Source: Chloroflexota bacterium (GTDB lineage: Bacteria > Chloroflexota > Anaerolineae > Anaerolineales > Villigracilaceae). From it: 51,201 bases of DNA. The stretch is from contig JACPVF010000001.1 in assembly GCA_016191845.1 (NCBI GenBank), positions 1 through 51,201 of the forward strand, given 5' to 3'. Of the stretch, positions 35,805 through 45,195 are shown piece after piece (the stretch's first letter is position 1; each line of letters begins with the position of its first letter). Made by a program: the position numbers and the translations under genes. The notes beneath the pieces are model-generated. The model had not been told where the DNA came from. It saw nothing but the letters and a program-made list of their open reading frames with translations, and ran no database searches.

Positions 35805-37676
35805 TTACGGCAGCAAATACCAATCCAGGAAACGCTCGACGCGCTCGTACACATCGGTTAGATTCTCACGGCGCAGGAAGCCGTGCGGTTCATCTTCATA
35901 GGTCTTGTATTCGAAGGTCTTGCCTTCGCGCTTCAGGGCCTCGACCCATTCCTCGGAGGCTTCAGGCGGGACGATGTCATCCAGCAGGCCGTGCAACACC
36001 AGCACAGGCTTCTGCACGTTCTTCACGTCATATAGCGGCGAACCGTCGAGGTAGACCTGTCGATTCTTGGCAGGGTGACCGAGGAAGATCTCGGTGTACA
36101 GGCGCAATTCGCGGTTGCATTGTGCCCACGAACTGACCAGGTTCGAGTCCCCGTACTTGGCCACGCCGCAGGCGAAGAGATACTCAGGGTCACGCGAGAG
36201 CGCGGAGACGGTCATATAGCCGCCATAGCTGCCGCCCATGATGGCGATGCGCGTCGGGTCGATCCACGGCAGCGTGCGCAGGAACTTCGCGCCGTACAGG
36301 CAATCTTGTAGATCGCCCTTGCCCCAGTCGCCGTAATTGCGATGTTCGAACTCCACACCATAACCCGTCGAGCCGCGATAATTCGGAGCGATGAAGGTGT
36401 AGCCCTTGGCCAGCAGGTATTGGGCCAGGATGTCGAACTCCATCGAGTACAGCGAGGACGGTCCGCCGTGCGGATGCAACACTGCCGCGCCGTTGGGTTT
36501 CTCGGGCTTGAACAACAGGGCGGGGATATCCAGCCCGTCGAAGCTTTTATAGGTAATGTGTTCGGGCATGACCAGCTTTAACGCGGCCAGCGCAGGCGGT
36601 GTGGAGAAGGTCAATTGCGTGACCTGTTGACTGGCCAGTTCGATGCGATAGATATCGGACATGCGCACAGGCGACTCGAACTCGAAGGTCACTGACTTCC
36701 CGTCGGGCAGCCAGCACAACCTGGAATGTACGCCGGGTTCCGTTTTTAGGTCGGACACCTTGCCTGTCTCGACATCCACCAGCACCAGCTCGAACGACAC
36801 ATTACGGATACGCGTCCCCGCCAGCGATTTGCCATCAGGTGCCCAGACAAACTCGGCGAAGTCGAGGCCTTCCTTCGTCAACTGACGCAACCCAGATCCA
36901 TCAGGCCGCACCAGCCACACATCGTCGTGACCTGCTTCCTGCGAGATGAAGGCCAGCCATTGACCATCGGGCGACCAGCGCGGCATTCCCATGCGGACCT
37001 TCGGCAGGCCGTGAACCATCCGTACCTCGTCGCTGGCCAGGTTGATGACGCGGATGTCGAGGCGGTTCAAGTCATCGAAGGGACGATAGACGAAGGCCAC
37101 GGACTTCCCATCGGGGGCAGGCTGGGGGTCCCAGTGATCGCCGTGGGTGTCGGTCGTCAGGGCGCGGGGCCAGGCTCCATCGCGGTCGGTCAGGAGCAGT
37201 TGGGCAGCATCGTCGCGCTCCACGCTGACGATCAGGCCGTTCGAGTCGGGCATCCACTTGGGAGAACTGGCATAGGCGGTAAAGTCGGTGACCTTGCGCG
37301 GCAGGCCGCTCCCTTCGACCACGCTCAGGGAGGCAGGCACCACGTGAACATGACCCTTCATCGTGAAGGCCAGCCATTTCGAGTCAGGGGACCATTGCGG
37401 CACTTCGTCGTCCCAATAAGGGACCAGTCCGCGCTCGGTGCTGATGCGGCTGGGCCAGCCCCCGTTGGACGGCATCAGGTACACGTCGGAGAGGCTTTCC
37501 CCGTCCTTGATATAGGCGATGGATTTTCCATCAGGGGCGAGGTTGTGCGAACGGATACGCTCCAGCGAGGTCATCAAGGAAAGATTCCAGCCTGTGGGCG
37601 GCTTGAGGTCGGGCCGCACCACCGAGGGCCAGCCGTTGCGCTCGTACTTTTCGGTCAGTTTGATGGGTTTCTCCAT
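35805..37676 (-). CDS. S9-family (prolyl-oligopeptidase-type) peptidase
   Basis: The 623-residue enzyme has an N-terminal beta-propeller of WD40/TolB-like repeats (W-S-P-D-S-K-W-L-A-F and similar, about residues 40-370) and a C-terminal hydrolase domain. The nucleophile is in G-G-S-Y-G-G-Y, the acid in L-L-D-D-I-V-P-P-E-A and the base in D-E-P-H-G-F. No signal peptide is seen, so it cleaves short peptides in the cytoplasm, which suits the peptide importer encoded next to it. GGAGG lies five bases before the ATG. Confidence 0.93.
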   Translation of the reverse strand: MEKPIKLTEKYERNGWPSVVRPDLKPPTGWNLSLMTSLERIRSHNLAPDGKSIAYIKDGESLSDVYLMPSNGGWPSRISTERGLVPYWDDEVPQWSPDSKWLAFTMKGHVHVVPASLSVVEGSGLPRKVTDFTAYASSPKWMPDSNGLIVSVERDDAAQLLLTDRDGAWPRALTTDTHGDHWDPQPAPDGKSVAFVYRPFDDLNRLDIRVINLASDEVRMVHGLPKVRMGMPRWSPDGQWLAFISQEAGHDDVWLVRPDGSGLRQLTKEGLDFAEFVWAPDGKSLAGTRIRNVSFELVLVDVETGKVSDLKTEPGVHSRLCWLPDGKSVTFEFESPVRMSDIYRIELASQQVTQLTFSTPPALAALKLVMPEHITYKSFDGLDIPALLFKPEKPNGAAVLHPHGGPSSLYSMEFDILAQYLLAKGYTFIAPNYRGSTGYGVEFEHRNYGDWGKGDLQDCLYGAKFLRTLPWIDPTRIAIMGGSYGGYMTVSALSRDPEYLFACGVAKYGDSNLVSSWAQCNRELRLYTEIFLGHPAKNRQVYLDGSPLYDVKNVQKPVLVLHGLLDDIVPPEASEEWVEALKREGKTFEYKTYEDEPHGFLRRENLTDVYERVERFLDWYLLP

Positions 37677-37695
37677 GGATCCTCCGATATTCCCC

Positions 37696-37701
37696 AGTAT
37701 A
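37696..37701 (-). promoter_or_regulatory. -10 box of the S9 peptidase gene
   Basis: TATACT on the minus strand with TTTTGA 17 bases upstream gives a fair promoter, about 19 bases before the start codon. Confidence 0.45.
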
Positions 37702-37729
37702 AACTCTTTTCCTTATTCTCAAAATCCAG

Positions 37730-37843
37730 TACAATTTTTATGAAAGGATAAACTTGAAACCCACAAAAGACCGTTCTATTCTTAACTTCTTGCCACGCTG
37801 AGCGTCCGCGCCCGAGCAGAGTTCTGCATGGGCGCGGACTTTT
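37730..37843 (+). promoter_or_regulatory. TACAAT and attenuator-like hairpin ahead of the peptide importer
   Basis: TACAAT (37730-37735) is followed by a long hairpin, GTCCGCGCCC (37804-37813) with GGGCGCGGAC (37830-37839), an inner GCAGA/TCTGC and then TTTT. This terminator stands 30 bases before the binding-protein start and could attenuate the operon. Confidence 0.5.
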
Positions 37844-37873
37844 CGCATTTCAGATTCTCTGGAGGAGAGAGCC

Positions 37874-39538
37874 ATGAAACGAAATTTGCTGTACGTATTG
37901 GTCCTGGTCACCCTGCTGCTATCGGCGTGCGGTGGCGGGACAGCGCCGACTGCGACCAGCGCCACCGAGGCGCCTGCCAGCGGCATCAGTGATGCGACCC
38001 TGAAGATCGGCTGGATCGGCAAACCTGATACCCTCAACCCCGCTTATGCGTTCCTGACCGAATCCTATACCATCTTTGACCTGATCTACTCCACCCTGGT
38101 CACCGAGTCCGCTGACGGGACCTATGTGGGCATGCTGGCCAAGGACTGGTCCGTCTCGGAGGATGGCCTGACCTGGACCTATCACCTCAAGGACGGCATC
38201 CAGTGGCACAACGGCGAGCCCTTCACGGCGGGACAGTTGGCCTGGGCCATCAACGCCATCATGAAGGACCCCGATGGCTGGGCCGCCTCGGCCAACTACA
38301 CGGGCGGCTTCAAGGAAGTAACCGCGCCAGACGACAAGACCCTGGTGATCGTCACCGAATACCCGATCGCCAACATGGATTACCGCACCTCCTTCCTGTA
38401 TGCGGTCTACCCGCCCGACTTCGAGACCTTTACCACCTCCGAAGACTTGCAGAACTTCACCAACTTCAATGCCATCGGCACGGGACCCTTCAAACTCAAC
38501 ACCTTCGACAAGGACACAGGTGTGCTGCTACTGGGGGCGAACCCGGCCTATTTCGACGGCGCGCCCAAGATCGGCGGCGTGATCTTCCAAACCTTCGATA
38601 ATACCGACGCCATGATCCAGGCCCTCAAGGTGGGCGACATCGACCTGGTCAATGAGGTGCCCGCCAGCGCCTTCGAGACGGTCAAGGGCTTTGAGAATGT
38701 GACCGCCTCCGCCATTGACGGACGTTACTTCAACGAGTTGATCATCAACTCCGTGGACCCGAACAACGATCCCGCGCCGACGGGCAACCCCGCCCTGGCG
38801 GATCCCGCCGTGCGCCTGGCCATCGCACATTCCATCAACAAGCAGGATATCGTCGAGGTGGTGGCGCAGGGGCTGGCCACGCCTGGCGATACCATCGTCC
38901 CGCCCACCCTGGGCGGCGGATTCTGGCACAGCCCGAATATCAAGGAAATCCCCTTCGATACTGCCGAGGCCGGTCGCGTCCTGGAGGATGCGGGCTATGT
39001 CCTCGGCAGCGACGGCGTGCGCGCCAAAGGCGACCTGCGCCTGGAGTTCCGTCTGCAATTCCCGTCCGACTCGGCCGTCTATCCGCGCATCGCGGACCTG
39101 ATGGCGGGCTGGTTCGCCCAGGCGGGCATGAAGGCCACACCCGAAGCCGTGGACCCCGATGCCCTGGTGGCGGCCACCACCCCCGCGGGCGATTACGACC
39201 TGGTGCTGTGGGGCTGGGGTCCCGACCCCGATCCCGATTTCATCCTGTCCGTCATGACCACCGACCAGTTCGTGGACGGCGGCTGGAGTGACAGCGGCTA
39301 TCACAACCCCGAGTATGACCAGCTCTACCTCGACCAGCAGCAGATCGTCGACAAGGCCGAACGCCAGAAGGTGGTCTGGAAGATGCAGGAGATGGTCTTC
39401 AACGACCGTCCGTATATCGTGATGTACTACGAGAAGATGCTGCAAGCCTACCGCTCCGACCGTTTCACGGGCTTCATCGAGTCCCCGCTGGGCATCGAGT
39501 CGGCCCAGTCACTGCTGAGCGTGACGGCTGTGAAATAA
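37874..39538 (+). CDS. Peptide ABC transporter substrate-binding lipoprotein (SBP_bac_5)
   Basis: The 554-residue lipoprotein (signal with L-L-L-S-A-C19-G-G-G) is a DppA/OppA-type binding protein. It has the family signature W-S-V-S-E-D-G-L-T-W-T-Y-H-L-K-D-G-I-Q-W-H near residue 95 and the closing A-Y-R-S-D-R-F-T-G-F. It captures di- or oligopeptides outside the membrane for the permeases DppB/C. GGAGG lies seven bases before the ATG. It is separated from the permease genes by two palindromic repeats, so the binding protein may be made in excess. Confidence 0.93.
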   Translation: MKRNLLYVLVLVTLLLSACGGGTAPTATSATEAPASGISDATLKIGWIGKPDTLNPAYAFLTESYTIFDLIYSTLVTESADGTYVGMLAKDWSVSEDGLTWTYHLKDGIQWHNGEPFTAGQLAWAINAIMKDPDGWAASANYTGGFKEVTAPDDKTLVIVTEYPIANMDYRTSFLYAVYPPDFETFTTSEDLQNFTNFNAIGTGPFKLNTFDKDTGVLLLGANPAYFDGAPKIGGVIFQTFDNTDAMIQALKVGDIDLVNEVPASAFETVKGFENVTASAIDGRYFNELIINSVDPNNDPAPTGNPALADPAVRLAIAHSINKQDIVEVVAQGLATPGDTIVPPTLGGGFWHSPNIKEIPFDTAEAGRVLEDAGYVLGSDGVRAKGDLRLEFRLQFPSDSAVYPRIADLMAGWFAQAGMKATPEAVDPDALVAATTPAGDYDLVLWGWGPDPDPDFILSVMTTDQFVDGGWSDSGYHNPEYDQLYLDQQQIVDKAERQKVVWKMQEMVFNDRPYIVMYYEKMLQAYRSDRFTGFIESPLGIESAQSLLSVTAVK

Positions 39539-39550
39539 CATAGTGGCTAC

Positions 39551-39593
39551 GCCCTGAGCGGAGCCGCGTTCTTTGCGGCGCAGTCGAAGGGCA
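39551..39593 (+). repeat. Intergenic palindrome copy (CCGC/GCGG inner stem)
   Basis: GCCCTGAGCGGAGCCGCG and GCGGCGCAGTCGAAGGGC, twelve bases after the binding-protein stop. Confidence 0.85.
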
Positions 39594-39629
39594 TGGCACA
39601 ATGGAAATAATCCTTTCCACGTGCGCTTA

Positions 39630-39720
39630 CCCTTTCGGGTACGATGTCGACTGCGGCCCTTCGGCAAGCTCAGGGCCTCCGCTCACATGTGCCTGCGGCC
39701 CAGTGCAGGCAGCGCGGAGC
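39630..39720. repeat. Composite repeat block before dppB
   Basis: Holds the module CCCTTTCGGGTACGATGTCGA, then CTGCGGCCCTTCGGCAAGCTCAGGGCC and a GTGCCTGCGG...GTGCAGGCA hairpin. The same modules recur in other order at 44385-44620 and 46060-46172. Confidence 0.75.
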
Positions 39721-39726
39721 AAATCC

Positions 39727-40704
39727 ATGAACCGTCGCGATTATCTTCTACGCAAATTCGGCCTTTCGATGGTGACCATCTTCGTGGTGGTCATCATCAA
39801 TTTCCTGTTGTTCCGCGTGCTGCCAGGGGACCCCGTGCGCGCGGTGGTGGGACGCAATGTGCGCATCTCCGCGCAGACCCAGCAGGCCCTGCGCGAGCAG
39901 TTCGGCCTGGACAAGCCCGTCTTCCCCGACCAGTTTTTCGATACGCTCGGGCAGTGGGCGCAGGGCAACCTGGGTGTCTCCTGGTCGCTGCGGCGGCCCG
40001 TCAGCGAAGTGCTGATGTCCAAGTTATGGAACACCGTCCTGCTGATCGGCCTGGGACAATTGCTCTCCATCATCTTCGGCGTGATCCTCGGCCTGCTGGC
40101 GGGCTGGAAGCGCAAGACCGCCATCGACGTCGGCGCGCTGACCTTCTCTCTGATCGCCTGGGCCATCCCCACCTTCTGGCTGGGCATCATCCTGCTGGCG
40201 GCGGGCAGCACCTGGTTCGGCCTGCCCACGGGCGGAATCGTCAGCCCGATCAACGTGGGCAAGCCGCTCTACACGGTCATCCCCGACGTGGCCCGACACC
40301 TGATCCTGCCGACCTTCACGCTGACCATCCTGTACCTGGGCGAGTACATGCTCATCATGCGTTCGTCCATCCTCGAAGTGCTCAGCGAAGATTACATCCT
40401 GACCGCCAAGGCCAAGGGCATGAGCCACTGGCAGGTGTTGTGGAAACATGCCCTCAAGAACGCCATGCTGCCCATCGTCACCCTGATCGCGCTCAACCTG
40501 GGCTTCACCGTCTCGGGCGCGATCTACATCGAGACGGTCTTCTCCTACGACGGCCTGGGCAAGCTCTTCCAGACTGCGCTGACCAAGCAGGACTACCCGC
40601 TCTTGCAAGGCGCCTTCCTGCTGCTGGCGGTCAGCGTCATCATCGCCAACATGGCCGCGGACGTGCTCTATGCCGTGCTCGATCCGCGCGTGAAGGAGTC
40701 GTGA
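39727..40704 (+). CDS. dppB: Peptide ABC transporter permease, DppB type
   Basis: The 325-residue inner-membrane protein has six helices. The N-terminal R-V-L-P-G-D-P-V-R-A and the cytoplasmic EAA loop L-T-A-K-A-K-G-M-S-H-W-Q-V-L-W-K-H-A-L-K are typical of DppB/OppB, as is the later E-T-V-F-S-Y-D-G-L-G-K-L. The ATG at 39727 is chosen; the open frame upstream runs through the composite repeat. Stop and next GTG start are one base apart. Confidence 0.93.
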   Translation: MNRRDYLLRKFGLSMVTIFVVVIINFLLFRVLPGDPVRAVVGRNVRISAQTQQALREQFGLDKPVFPDQFFDTLGQWAQGNLGVSWSLRRPVSEVLMSKLWNTVLLIGLGQLLSIIFGVILGLLAGWKRKTAIDVGALTFSLIAWAIPTFWLGIILLAAGSTWFGLPTGGIVSPINVGKPLYTVIPDVARHLILPTFTLTILYLGEYMLIMRSSILEVLSEDYILTAKAKGMSHWQVLWKHALKNAMLPIVTLIALNLGFTVSGAIYIETVFSYDGLGKLFQTALTKQDYPLLQGAFLLLAVSVIIANMAADVLYAVLDPRVKES

Positions 40705-40705
40705 C

Positions 40706-41704
40706 GTGAACGAGAACTGGGCTCTCTTCAAGCGCAACCTGTCTGATTTCTGGAAGACCTTCCGCAAGAACCGCCTCGGTTTGCTGGGCGCCTTCCTGGT
40801 CGTCACCTCGATCCTGGTGGCGACCTTCGCCCCCTGGCTGACCCCCTACAGCCCCAGTGACATCATCCGCGACGAGGGCGGCCACGGCCTGACCTTCGCC
40901 TCGCCTGCCGTCCATGCGCCGCTTGGCACCGACGATGCGGGCCATGACGTATGGACCCAGTTGGTCTTCGGTGCGCGCATCTCGCTCATGGTTGGTTTCA
41001 TGGCGGGCTTCATCGCCATGTTCGTCGGCAGCCTGTTCGGCATCCTGGCGGGCTATTTCGGCGGCGCAGTGGACAACCTCCTGATGCGCATCACCGACAT
41101 CCTGCTGGTCATCCCCGACCTGCCGTTGATGCTCATCCTGGTGGCCACCATCCGTCAGATGGATCTGAAGATCTCCCCGCTGACCGTGCTGATCGCCGTC
41201 ATCGGCCTGCTCTACTGGACCAGCACTGCGCGCCTGATCCGCTCGCAGGTGCTGACCATCAAGGAGCGTCAGTTCGTGGCGCGTGCACGCGCCATCGGCG
41301 CGGGGCACGGACACATCATCCGCAAGCACATCCTGCCGCAGATCATGCCGCTCATCGTGGCCAATACCGTGTTGATCCTCTCCACCGCCATCCTGGTCGA
41401 GTCGGGCCTGGCCTTCCTCGGCCTGGGCGACCCGACCCAGCCCTCCTGGGGCACCATGCTCAACTTTGCCTTCGACCGCAGCGCGGTCACCAACGGCGCG
41501 TGGTGGTTCTACCTGCCGCCTGGCCTGGCCATCGTGTGGGTCACGCTGGGCTGTGTGCTGCTCGGCAACGTGCTGGAGGAGATGCTCAATCCGCGCTTGA
41601 CGGCGCACCACCTGGAGGGGGATCAAAACATGGTCCCGCGCGCTCCATCTTCCTCAGAGGAAACGCGCGGGATGATCGCGGTACCAGGCAAGGGGGCGGA
41701 ATGA
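40706..41704 (+). CDS. dppC: Peptide ABC transporter permease, DppC type
   Basis: The 332-residue permease starts with GTG, 9 bases after GAAGGAG. It has the DppC hallmarks H-x-L-G-T-D-D-A-G-H-D-V-W (here A-P-L-G-T-D-D-A-G-H-D) and the EAA loop V-A-R-A-R-A-I-G-A-G-H-G-H-I-I-R-K-H-I-L-P. The C-terminal 40 residues, after N-P-R-L, are an unusual hydrophilic tail. It ends by an ATGA overlap with dppD. Confidence 0.92.
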   Translation: MNENWALFKRNLSDFWKTFRKNRLGLLGAFLVVTSILVATFAPWLTPYSPSDIIRDEGGHGLTFASPAVHAPLGTDDAGHDVWTQLVFGARISLMVGFMAGFIAMFVGSLFGILAGYFGGAVDNLLMRITDILLVIPDLPLMLILVATIRQMDLKISPLTVLIAVIGLLYWTSTARLIRSQVLTIKERQFVARARAIGAGHGHIIRKHILPQIMPLIVANTVLILSTAILVESGLAFLGLGDPTQPSWGTMLNFAFDRSAVTNGAWWFYLPPGLAIVWVTLGCVLLGNVLEEMLNPRLTAHHLEGDQNMVPRAPSSSEETRGMIAVPGKGAE

Positions 41705-42684
41705 CGACTCCATTGCTCTCCGTCCGCAACCTGACCACCGAATTCCATCTCCCCGACGGCAAGGTGGCGCGCGCGCTGGAGGATGTCTCCTTCGACGTGC
41801 TGCCAGGCCAGACCGTCGGTCTGGTGGGAGAGTCGGGCTGCGGCAAGACCACCACCTTGATGTCGGTCATGCGCCTGCTGCCCGCCAGCGGACGGATCAC
41901 CTCGGGCCGCGCCCTCTTCCAGGGCAGGGACCTGCTGCAGCTCAGCGAGCCGCAGATGCGCGCCGTGCGCTGGAAGGAGATGGCCATCGTCTTCCAGGGC
42001 GCGATGAACGCCCTCAACCCCGTCATGAAGGTTGGCGACCAGATCCGCGAGGCCATTGAATTGCACAACCTGATGGACCGCGACGCCGCCGAGAAGCGCG
42101 TGGGCGAACTGCTCGAGATGGTCGGCATCCAGCGCGCGCGGCGGGACCAGTATCCGCACCAGTATTCGGGCGGCATGCGTCAGCGCGCCATGATCGCCAT
42201 GGCCCTGGCCTGCTCGCCCGACCTGCTCTTCGCCGACGAACCCACCACCGCGCTGGACGTGATGATCCAGGCCCAGGTGCTGCAACTGCTGAAGGAGATC
42301 CAGAAGGAACTCGGCCTGGCCATCGTGATGGTCACCCATGACCTGGGCGTGGTGGCCGAGGTGTGTGATTCGGTGGTCGTGATGTACGGCGGCAAGGTGG
42401 CTGAATATGGCACGGCCGACGCCATCTACAATGCGCCCCAGCACCCCTACACGCGCCGACTGTTGGCCTCCTTCCCCGACTTGAACCGTCCCGGCGATAC
42501 CCTGGCTTCCATCCCAGGCACGCCGCCGCGCCTGACCGACCTGCCCACGGGCTGCCGTTTCCATCCGCGCTGTGACGTGAAGGTGGAAGCCTGCGAGACG
42601 GTCTCTCCGCCCATGCTCGAAACCGAACCAGGCCATTACGCCGCCTGCCATCTCTGCCAGGGACGGGAGGCCCGCTTCTCATGA
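41701..42684 (+). CDS. dppD: Peptide ABC transporter ATPase, DppD type
   Basis: The 327-residue ATPase has Walker A G-E-S-G-C-G-K-T, signature Y-S-G-G-M-R-Q-R, Walker [13 protein letters not shown] and the C-terminal G-C-R-F-H-P-R-C cysteine motif that can bind a Fe-S cluster in DppD-type proteins. It overlaps both neighbours by ATGA. Confidence 0.94.
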   Translation: MTTPLLSVRNLTTEFHLPDGKVARALEDVSFDVLPGQTVGLVGESGCGKTTTLMSVMRLLPASGRITSGRALFQGRDLLQLSEPQMRAVRWKEMAIVFQGAMNALNPVMKVGDQIREAIELHNLMDRDAAEKRVGELLEMVGIQRARRDQYPHQYSGGMRQRAMIAMALACSPDLLFADEPTTALDVMIQAQVLQLLKEIQKELGLAIVMVTHDLGVVAEVCDSVVVMYGGKVAEYGTADAIYNAPQHPYTRRLLASFPDLNRPGDTLASIPGTPPRLTDLPTGCRFHPRCDVKVEACETVSPPMLETEPGHYAACHLCQGREARFS

Positions 42685-43754
42685 CCGCGCCCATACTGGA
42701 AGTCCGTAATCTCTACAAGTATTTCCCTATCCGCCAGTCGCTGACCGACCTCCTGCGCCGCAAGCCCGCGGACTACGTCAAGGCCGTGGACGGGGTCTCG
42801 TTCACGCTCGAGCGCGGCGAGGTGCTGGCCGTGGTCGGCGAGTCGGGCTGCGGCAAGACCACCATCGCCCGCACCCTGATCGGCCTCGAAGAGCAGACCG
42901 ACGGCGAGATCCTCTTCCACAACGAGACGGTCGGTGCGCATGAACGTCGCGCCCGTGCGGGCCTGGTCCCGCTCGAATCGGGCGGCGTGGGTACCCGCGA
43001 ACAGCAGGTCCTGCCGCGCATGTCCATGAAGCGGCTGCGCCAGCAGGCCCAGATGATCTTCCAGGACCCGTACGAGTCGCTCAACCCGCGAGCCACCATC
43101 CTCGAGATCGTGGCCGAGCCGCTGGTGGTGCACGGACTGGCCCGTAACAGGGACGAGCGTCTCGCGCGCGTGAAGACCGCGCTCGAAGAGGCAGGCCTGC
43201 GCCCCGCCGAGGATTACTTCCTGCGCTACCCGCACGAGCTCTCAGGCGGACAGCGTCAGCGCGTGGTGATCGCCTCGGCCATGGTGCTGCAACCCGAGCT
43301 GCTCATCGCCGACGAACCCGTCTCGATGCTGGATGTCTCCATCCGCGCCGAGATCCTCAACCTGCTGCGCGACCTGCGCCAGAAGCGCGGCGTGAGCATC
43401 GTCTTTATCACGCACGACCTGAGCACCGTGGCCTACTTCGCCGACCGCATCGCGGTCATGTACCTGGGCCGCATCGTCGAGACGGGACCCGCCCGCGAGG
43501 TCCTGGCGAACCCGCAGCATCCGTACACCAGGGCCCTCATCTCGGTCATCCCCGTGCCCAACCCGCGCCAGCGCCGCGAGCGCGTCATCCTGCAGGGCGA
43601 GACCCCCAACCCGATCGACCTGCCCAGCGGCTGCCGCTTCCATCCGCGCTGCCCGATCGCCACCGCAGAGTGTGGGAAAAATGACCCACCCTGGCACGCC
43701 ATCAGCCCCACCCACCAGGCGGCCTGCCTGCGCATCGAACAAGGAACCTCATAA
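42681..43754 (+). CDS. dppF: Peptide ABC transporter ATPase, DppF type
   Basis: The 357-residue second ATPase has Walker A G-E-S-G-C-G-K-T, signature L-S-G-G-Q-R-Q-R, Walker [13 protein letters not shown] and [11 protein letters not shown] at the end. About 35 extra residues (A-H-E-R-R-A-R-A-G...) are inserted between Walker A and the Q-loop ([13 protein letters not shown]). It pairs with DppD to drive peptide import. Confidence 0.93.
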   Translation: MTAPILEVRNLYKYFPIRQSLTDLLRRKPADYVKAVDGVSFTLERGEVLAVVGESGCGKTTIARTLIGLEEQTDGEILFHNETVGAHERRARAGLVPLESGGVGTREQQVLPRMSMKRLRQQAQMIFQDPYESLNPRATILEIVAEPLVVHGLARNRDERLARVKTALEEAGLRPAEDYFLRYPHELSGGQRQRVVIASAMVLQPELLIADEPVSMLDVSIRAEILNLLRDLRQKRGVSIVFITHDLSTVAYFADRIAVMYLGRIVETGPAREVLANPQHPYTRALISVIPVPNPRQRRERVILQGETPNPIDLPSGCRFHPRCPIATAECGKNDPPWHAISPTHQAACLRIEQGTS

Positions 43755-44371
43755 TGCTGTTTCGTATCCTTCGCATCCTCTCCACCGCCCGCGCCGCCCT
43801 GCATCTCTGGCTCTTCCGCCGCTCGTCGGAGCGGACCAACATCCAGCGGGACGTCGAGCGCTGGCTCGAGGTGACCTCCTTCGCCGACTCGGACTGCGCC
43901 GACTGGAACGGCCTGGTCTGGCTGCTGTGGAAGTTCCCCGAATTCCGCACCCTGTTCTACTACCGCATCAAGCGCCAGCGCGGACTGGCCACGCGCCTGT
44001 TCCTCGAACTGGCCAAACTCTTCTACCGTCCGCTCGACAGCCTGTATCTCGACGTGCCCTCCATCGGCCCCGGGCTGTTCATCCAGCACGGCTTCAGCAC
44101 CATCGTGGCGGCCGAGAGCATCGGCGAGAACTGCTGGATCAACCAACAGGTCACGGTCGGCTTCGCCAACGAGACCGACCGCCCCGTCATCGGGAACCAC
44201 GTCCAGATCACGGCGGGGGCCAAGGTCATCGGCAGGGTCCACATCGGCGACCACTCCATCGTCGGCGCCAACGCTGTGGTGGTCAAGGACGTCCCGCCCC
44301 ACTGCACCGTGGTGGGTGTCCCCGCCTACATCATCAAACAGGATGGGGTCAAGGTACGGAAGGATCTTTAA
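43754..44371 (+). CDS. Serine-acetyltransferase-like hexapeptide-repeat protein
   Basis: The 205-residue protein has a helical N-terminal part and a left-handed beta-helix: I-G-P-G-L-F-I-Q-H-G-F-S-T-I-V, then I-G-E-N-C-W-I-N-Q-Q-V-T-V-G and I-G-D-H-S-I-V-G-A-N-A-V-V-V-K-D-V-P. These match CysE-type acyltransferases, with the catalytic His in Q-H-G. No cysK is nearby. TAATG overlap with dppF puts it in the importer operon, though it has no obvious transport role; it could acetylate serine or a sugar. Confidence 0.8.
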   Translation: MLFRILRILSTARAALHLWLFRRSSERTNIQRDVERWLEVTSFADSDCADWNGLVWLLWKFPEFRTLFYYRIKRQRGLATRLFLELAKLFYRPLDSLYLDVPSIGPGLFIQHGFSTIVAAESIGENCWINQQVTVGFANETDRPVIGNHVQITAGAKVIGRVHIGDHSIVGANAVVVKDVPPHCTVVGVPAYIIKQDGVKVRKDL

Positions 44372-44384
44372 GTAGTCTCTTCGC

Positions 44385-44740
44385 CCTGAGCAGACGCTTC
44401 GCGCTGCCTGCACTGTGCCGAGGTACGCAGGCACACGTGAGCGGAGGCCCTGAGCTTGCCGAAGGGCCGCAGTCGAAGCGTGGGTATCTTGGGAGTCTCT
44501 TCGCCCTGCCTGCACTGTGCCGAGGCACGCAGGCACACGTGAGCGGAGTGACCTCCGGAGCAGGGAGCGAAGTCGACATCGTACCCGAAAGGGTAAGGGC
44601 ATGTATCTTGGTGAACGCTGTCCTTCGACTACGGCTTCGCAAAAAGCGCTCAGCCTCCGCTCAGGACGGAATATCCACTGACTCTTCGCCCTGAGCGGAG
44701 CGAGGACGTGTTCTTCGTCCGAACGCAGTCGAAGGGCATA
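44385..44740. repeat. Cluster of intergenic palindromic repeats
   Basis: The 383-base gap between two genes is almost entirely repeat. It has several CGCCCTGAGC(G/A)GA and GCAGTCGAAG arms, two TGCCTGCACTGTGCCGAGG...GCAGGCACACGTGAGCGGA units, a CCCTGAGCTTGCCGAAGGGCC core, a TCGTACCCGAAAGGGTAAGG module, and a last copy with inner stem GGACG/CGTCC at about 44690-44738. No gene was seen in it. Confidence 0.85.
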
Positions 44741-44754
44741 CTATGGGAGAAAAT

Positions 44755-45069
44755 ATGCCTTATCGCGTCTACATCCTCGAATGCTCCGATGGGACCTACT
44801 ACACGGGCAGCGCCGCGGATGTGGACAAGCGCCTCTGGCAGCATCAGGAGGGGGTCTCGCACACGGCCTACACCTACTCCCGCCGCCCCGTGAAATTGGT
44901 CTGGTGTTCCGAGGAAGTGGAGCGCTACTCCGACGCCCTGCGCTATGAGCGCCAGATCAAAGGCTGGAGCCATGCCAAGAAGCAAGCCCTGATCGCCAAC
45001 GACTACACCAGGCTCCACGAGATCGTCACCGAGGAGAGAAGACGTAGAGAAAAGAAACCTTCGCCCTGA
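44755..45069 (+). CDS. GIY-YIG domain protein (YhbQ-like)
   Basis: The 104-residue protein opens Y-R-V-Y-I-L-E-C-S-D-G-T-Y-Y-T-G, the GIY-YIG core, with R-L-W-Q-H and the closing R-Y-E-R-Q-I-K-G-W-S. Single-domain proteins of this family (UPF0213) are probable nucleases of unknown target. GGGAGA lies four bases before the ATG. The last residues P-S-P and the TGA come from a palindrome copy starting at about 45058. Confidence 0.88.
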   Translation: MPYRVYILECSDGTYYTGSAADVDKRLWQHQEGVSHTAYTYSRRPVKLVWCSEEVERYSDALRYERQIKGWSHAKKQALIANDYTRLHEIVTEERRRREKKPSP

Positions 45070-45178
45070 GCGGAGTGAGCCGTAAGGCGAACGCAGTCGA
45101 AGGGCATATATCTTGCTAACCCCGCCCTTCGACTGCGCCGCGCAAAATGCGCGCGGCTCCGCTCAGGGCGGAGGTAGA
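45058..45178. repeat. Head-to-head pair of palindrome copies
   Basis: A forward copy (CTTCGCCCTGAGCGGAGTGAGCC...GGCGAACGCAGTCGAAGGGC) and an inverted copy with inner stem GCCGCGC/GCGCGGC. The forward copy gives the stop codon of the GIY-YIG gene. Confidence 0.85.
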
Positions 45179-45183
45179 GCGGA

Positions 45184-45189
45184 TATAAT
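45184..45189 (+). promoter_or_regulatory. -10 box of the SpoU methylase gene
   Basis: TATAAT lies six bases before the ATG at 45196, so the mRNA is probably leaderless. The -35 region is inside the repeat and is weak. Confidence 0.5.
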
Positions 45190-45195
45190 ACCCCC

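Noticed and set aside
39573-40709. A 378-codon Arg/Pro/Ala-rich frame over dppB
   Set aside because: Out-of-frame shadow of dppB caused by high GC; no motif, while the dppB frame has clear permease signatures.
44755-45069. GIY-YIG protein as part of a CRISPR or defence system
   Set aside because: It matches common single-domain YhbQ-like proteins, is separated from the array by a methylase gene and repeats, and faces away from the direction of array transcription.
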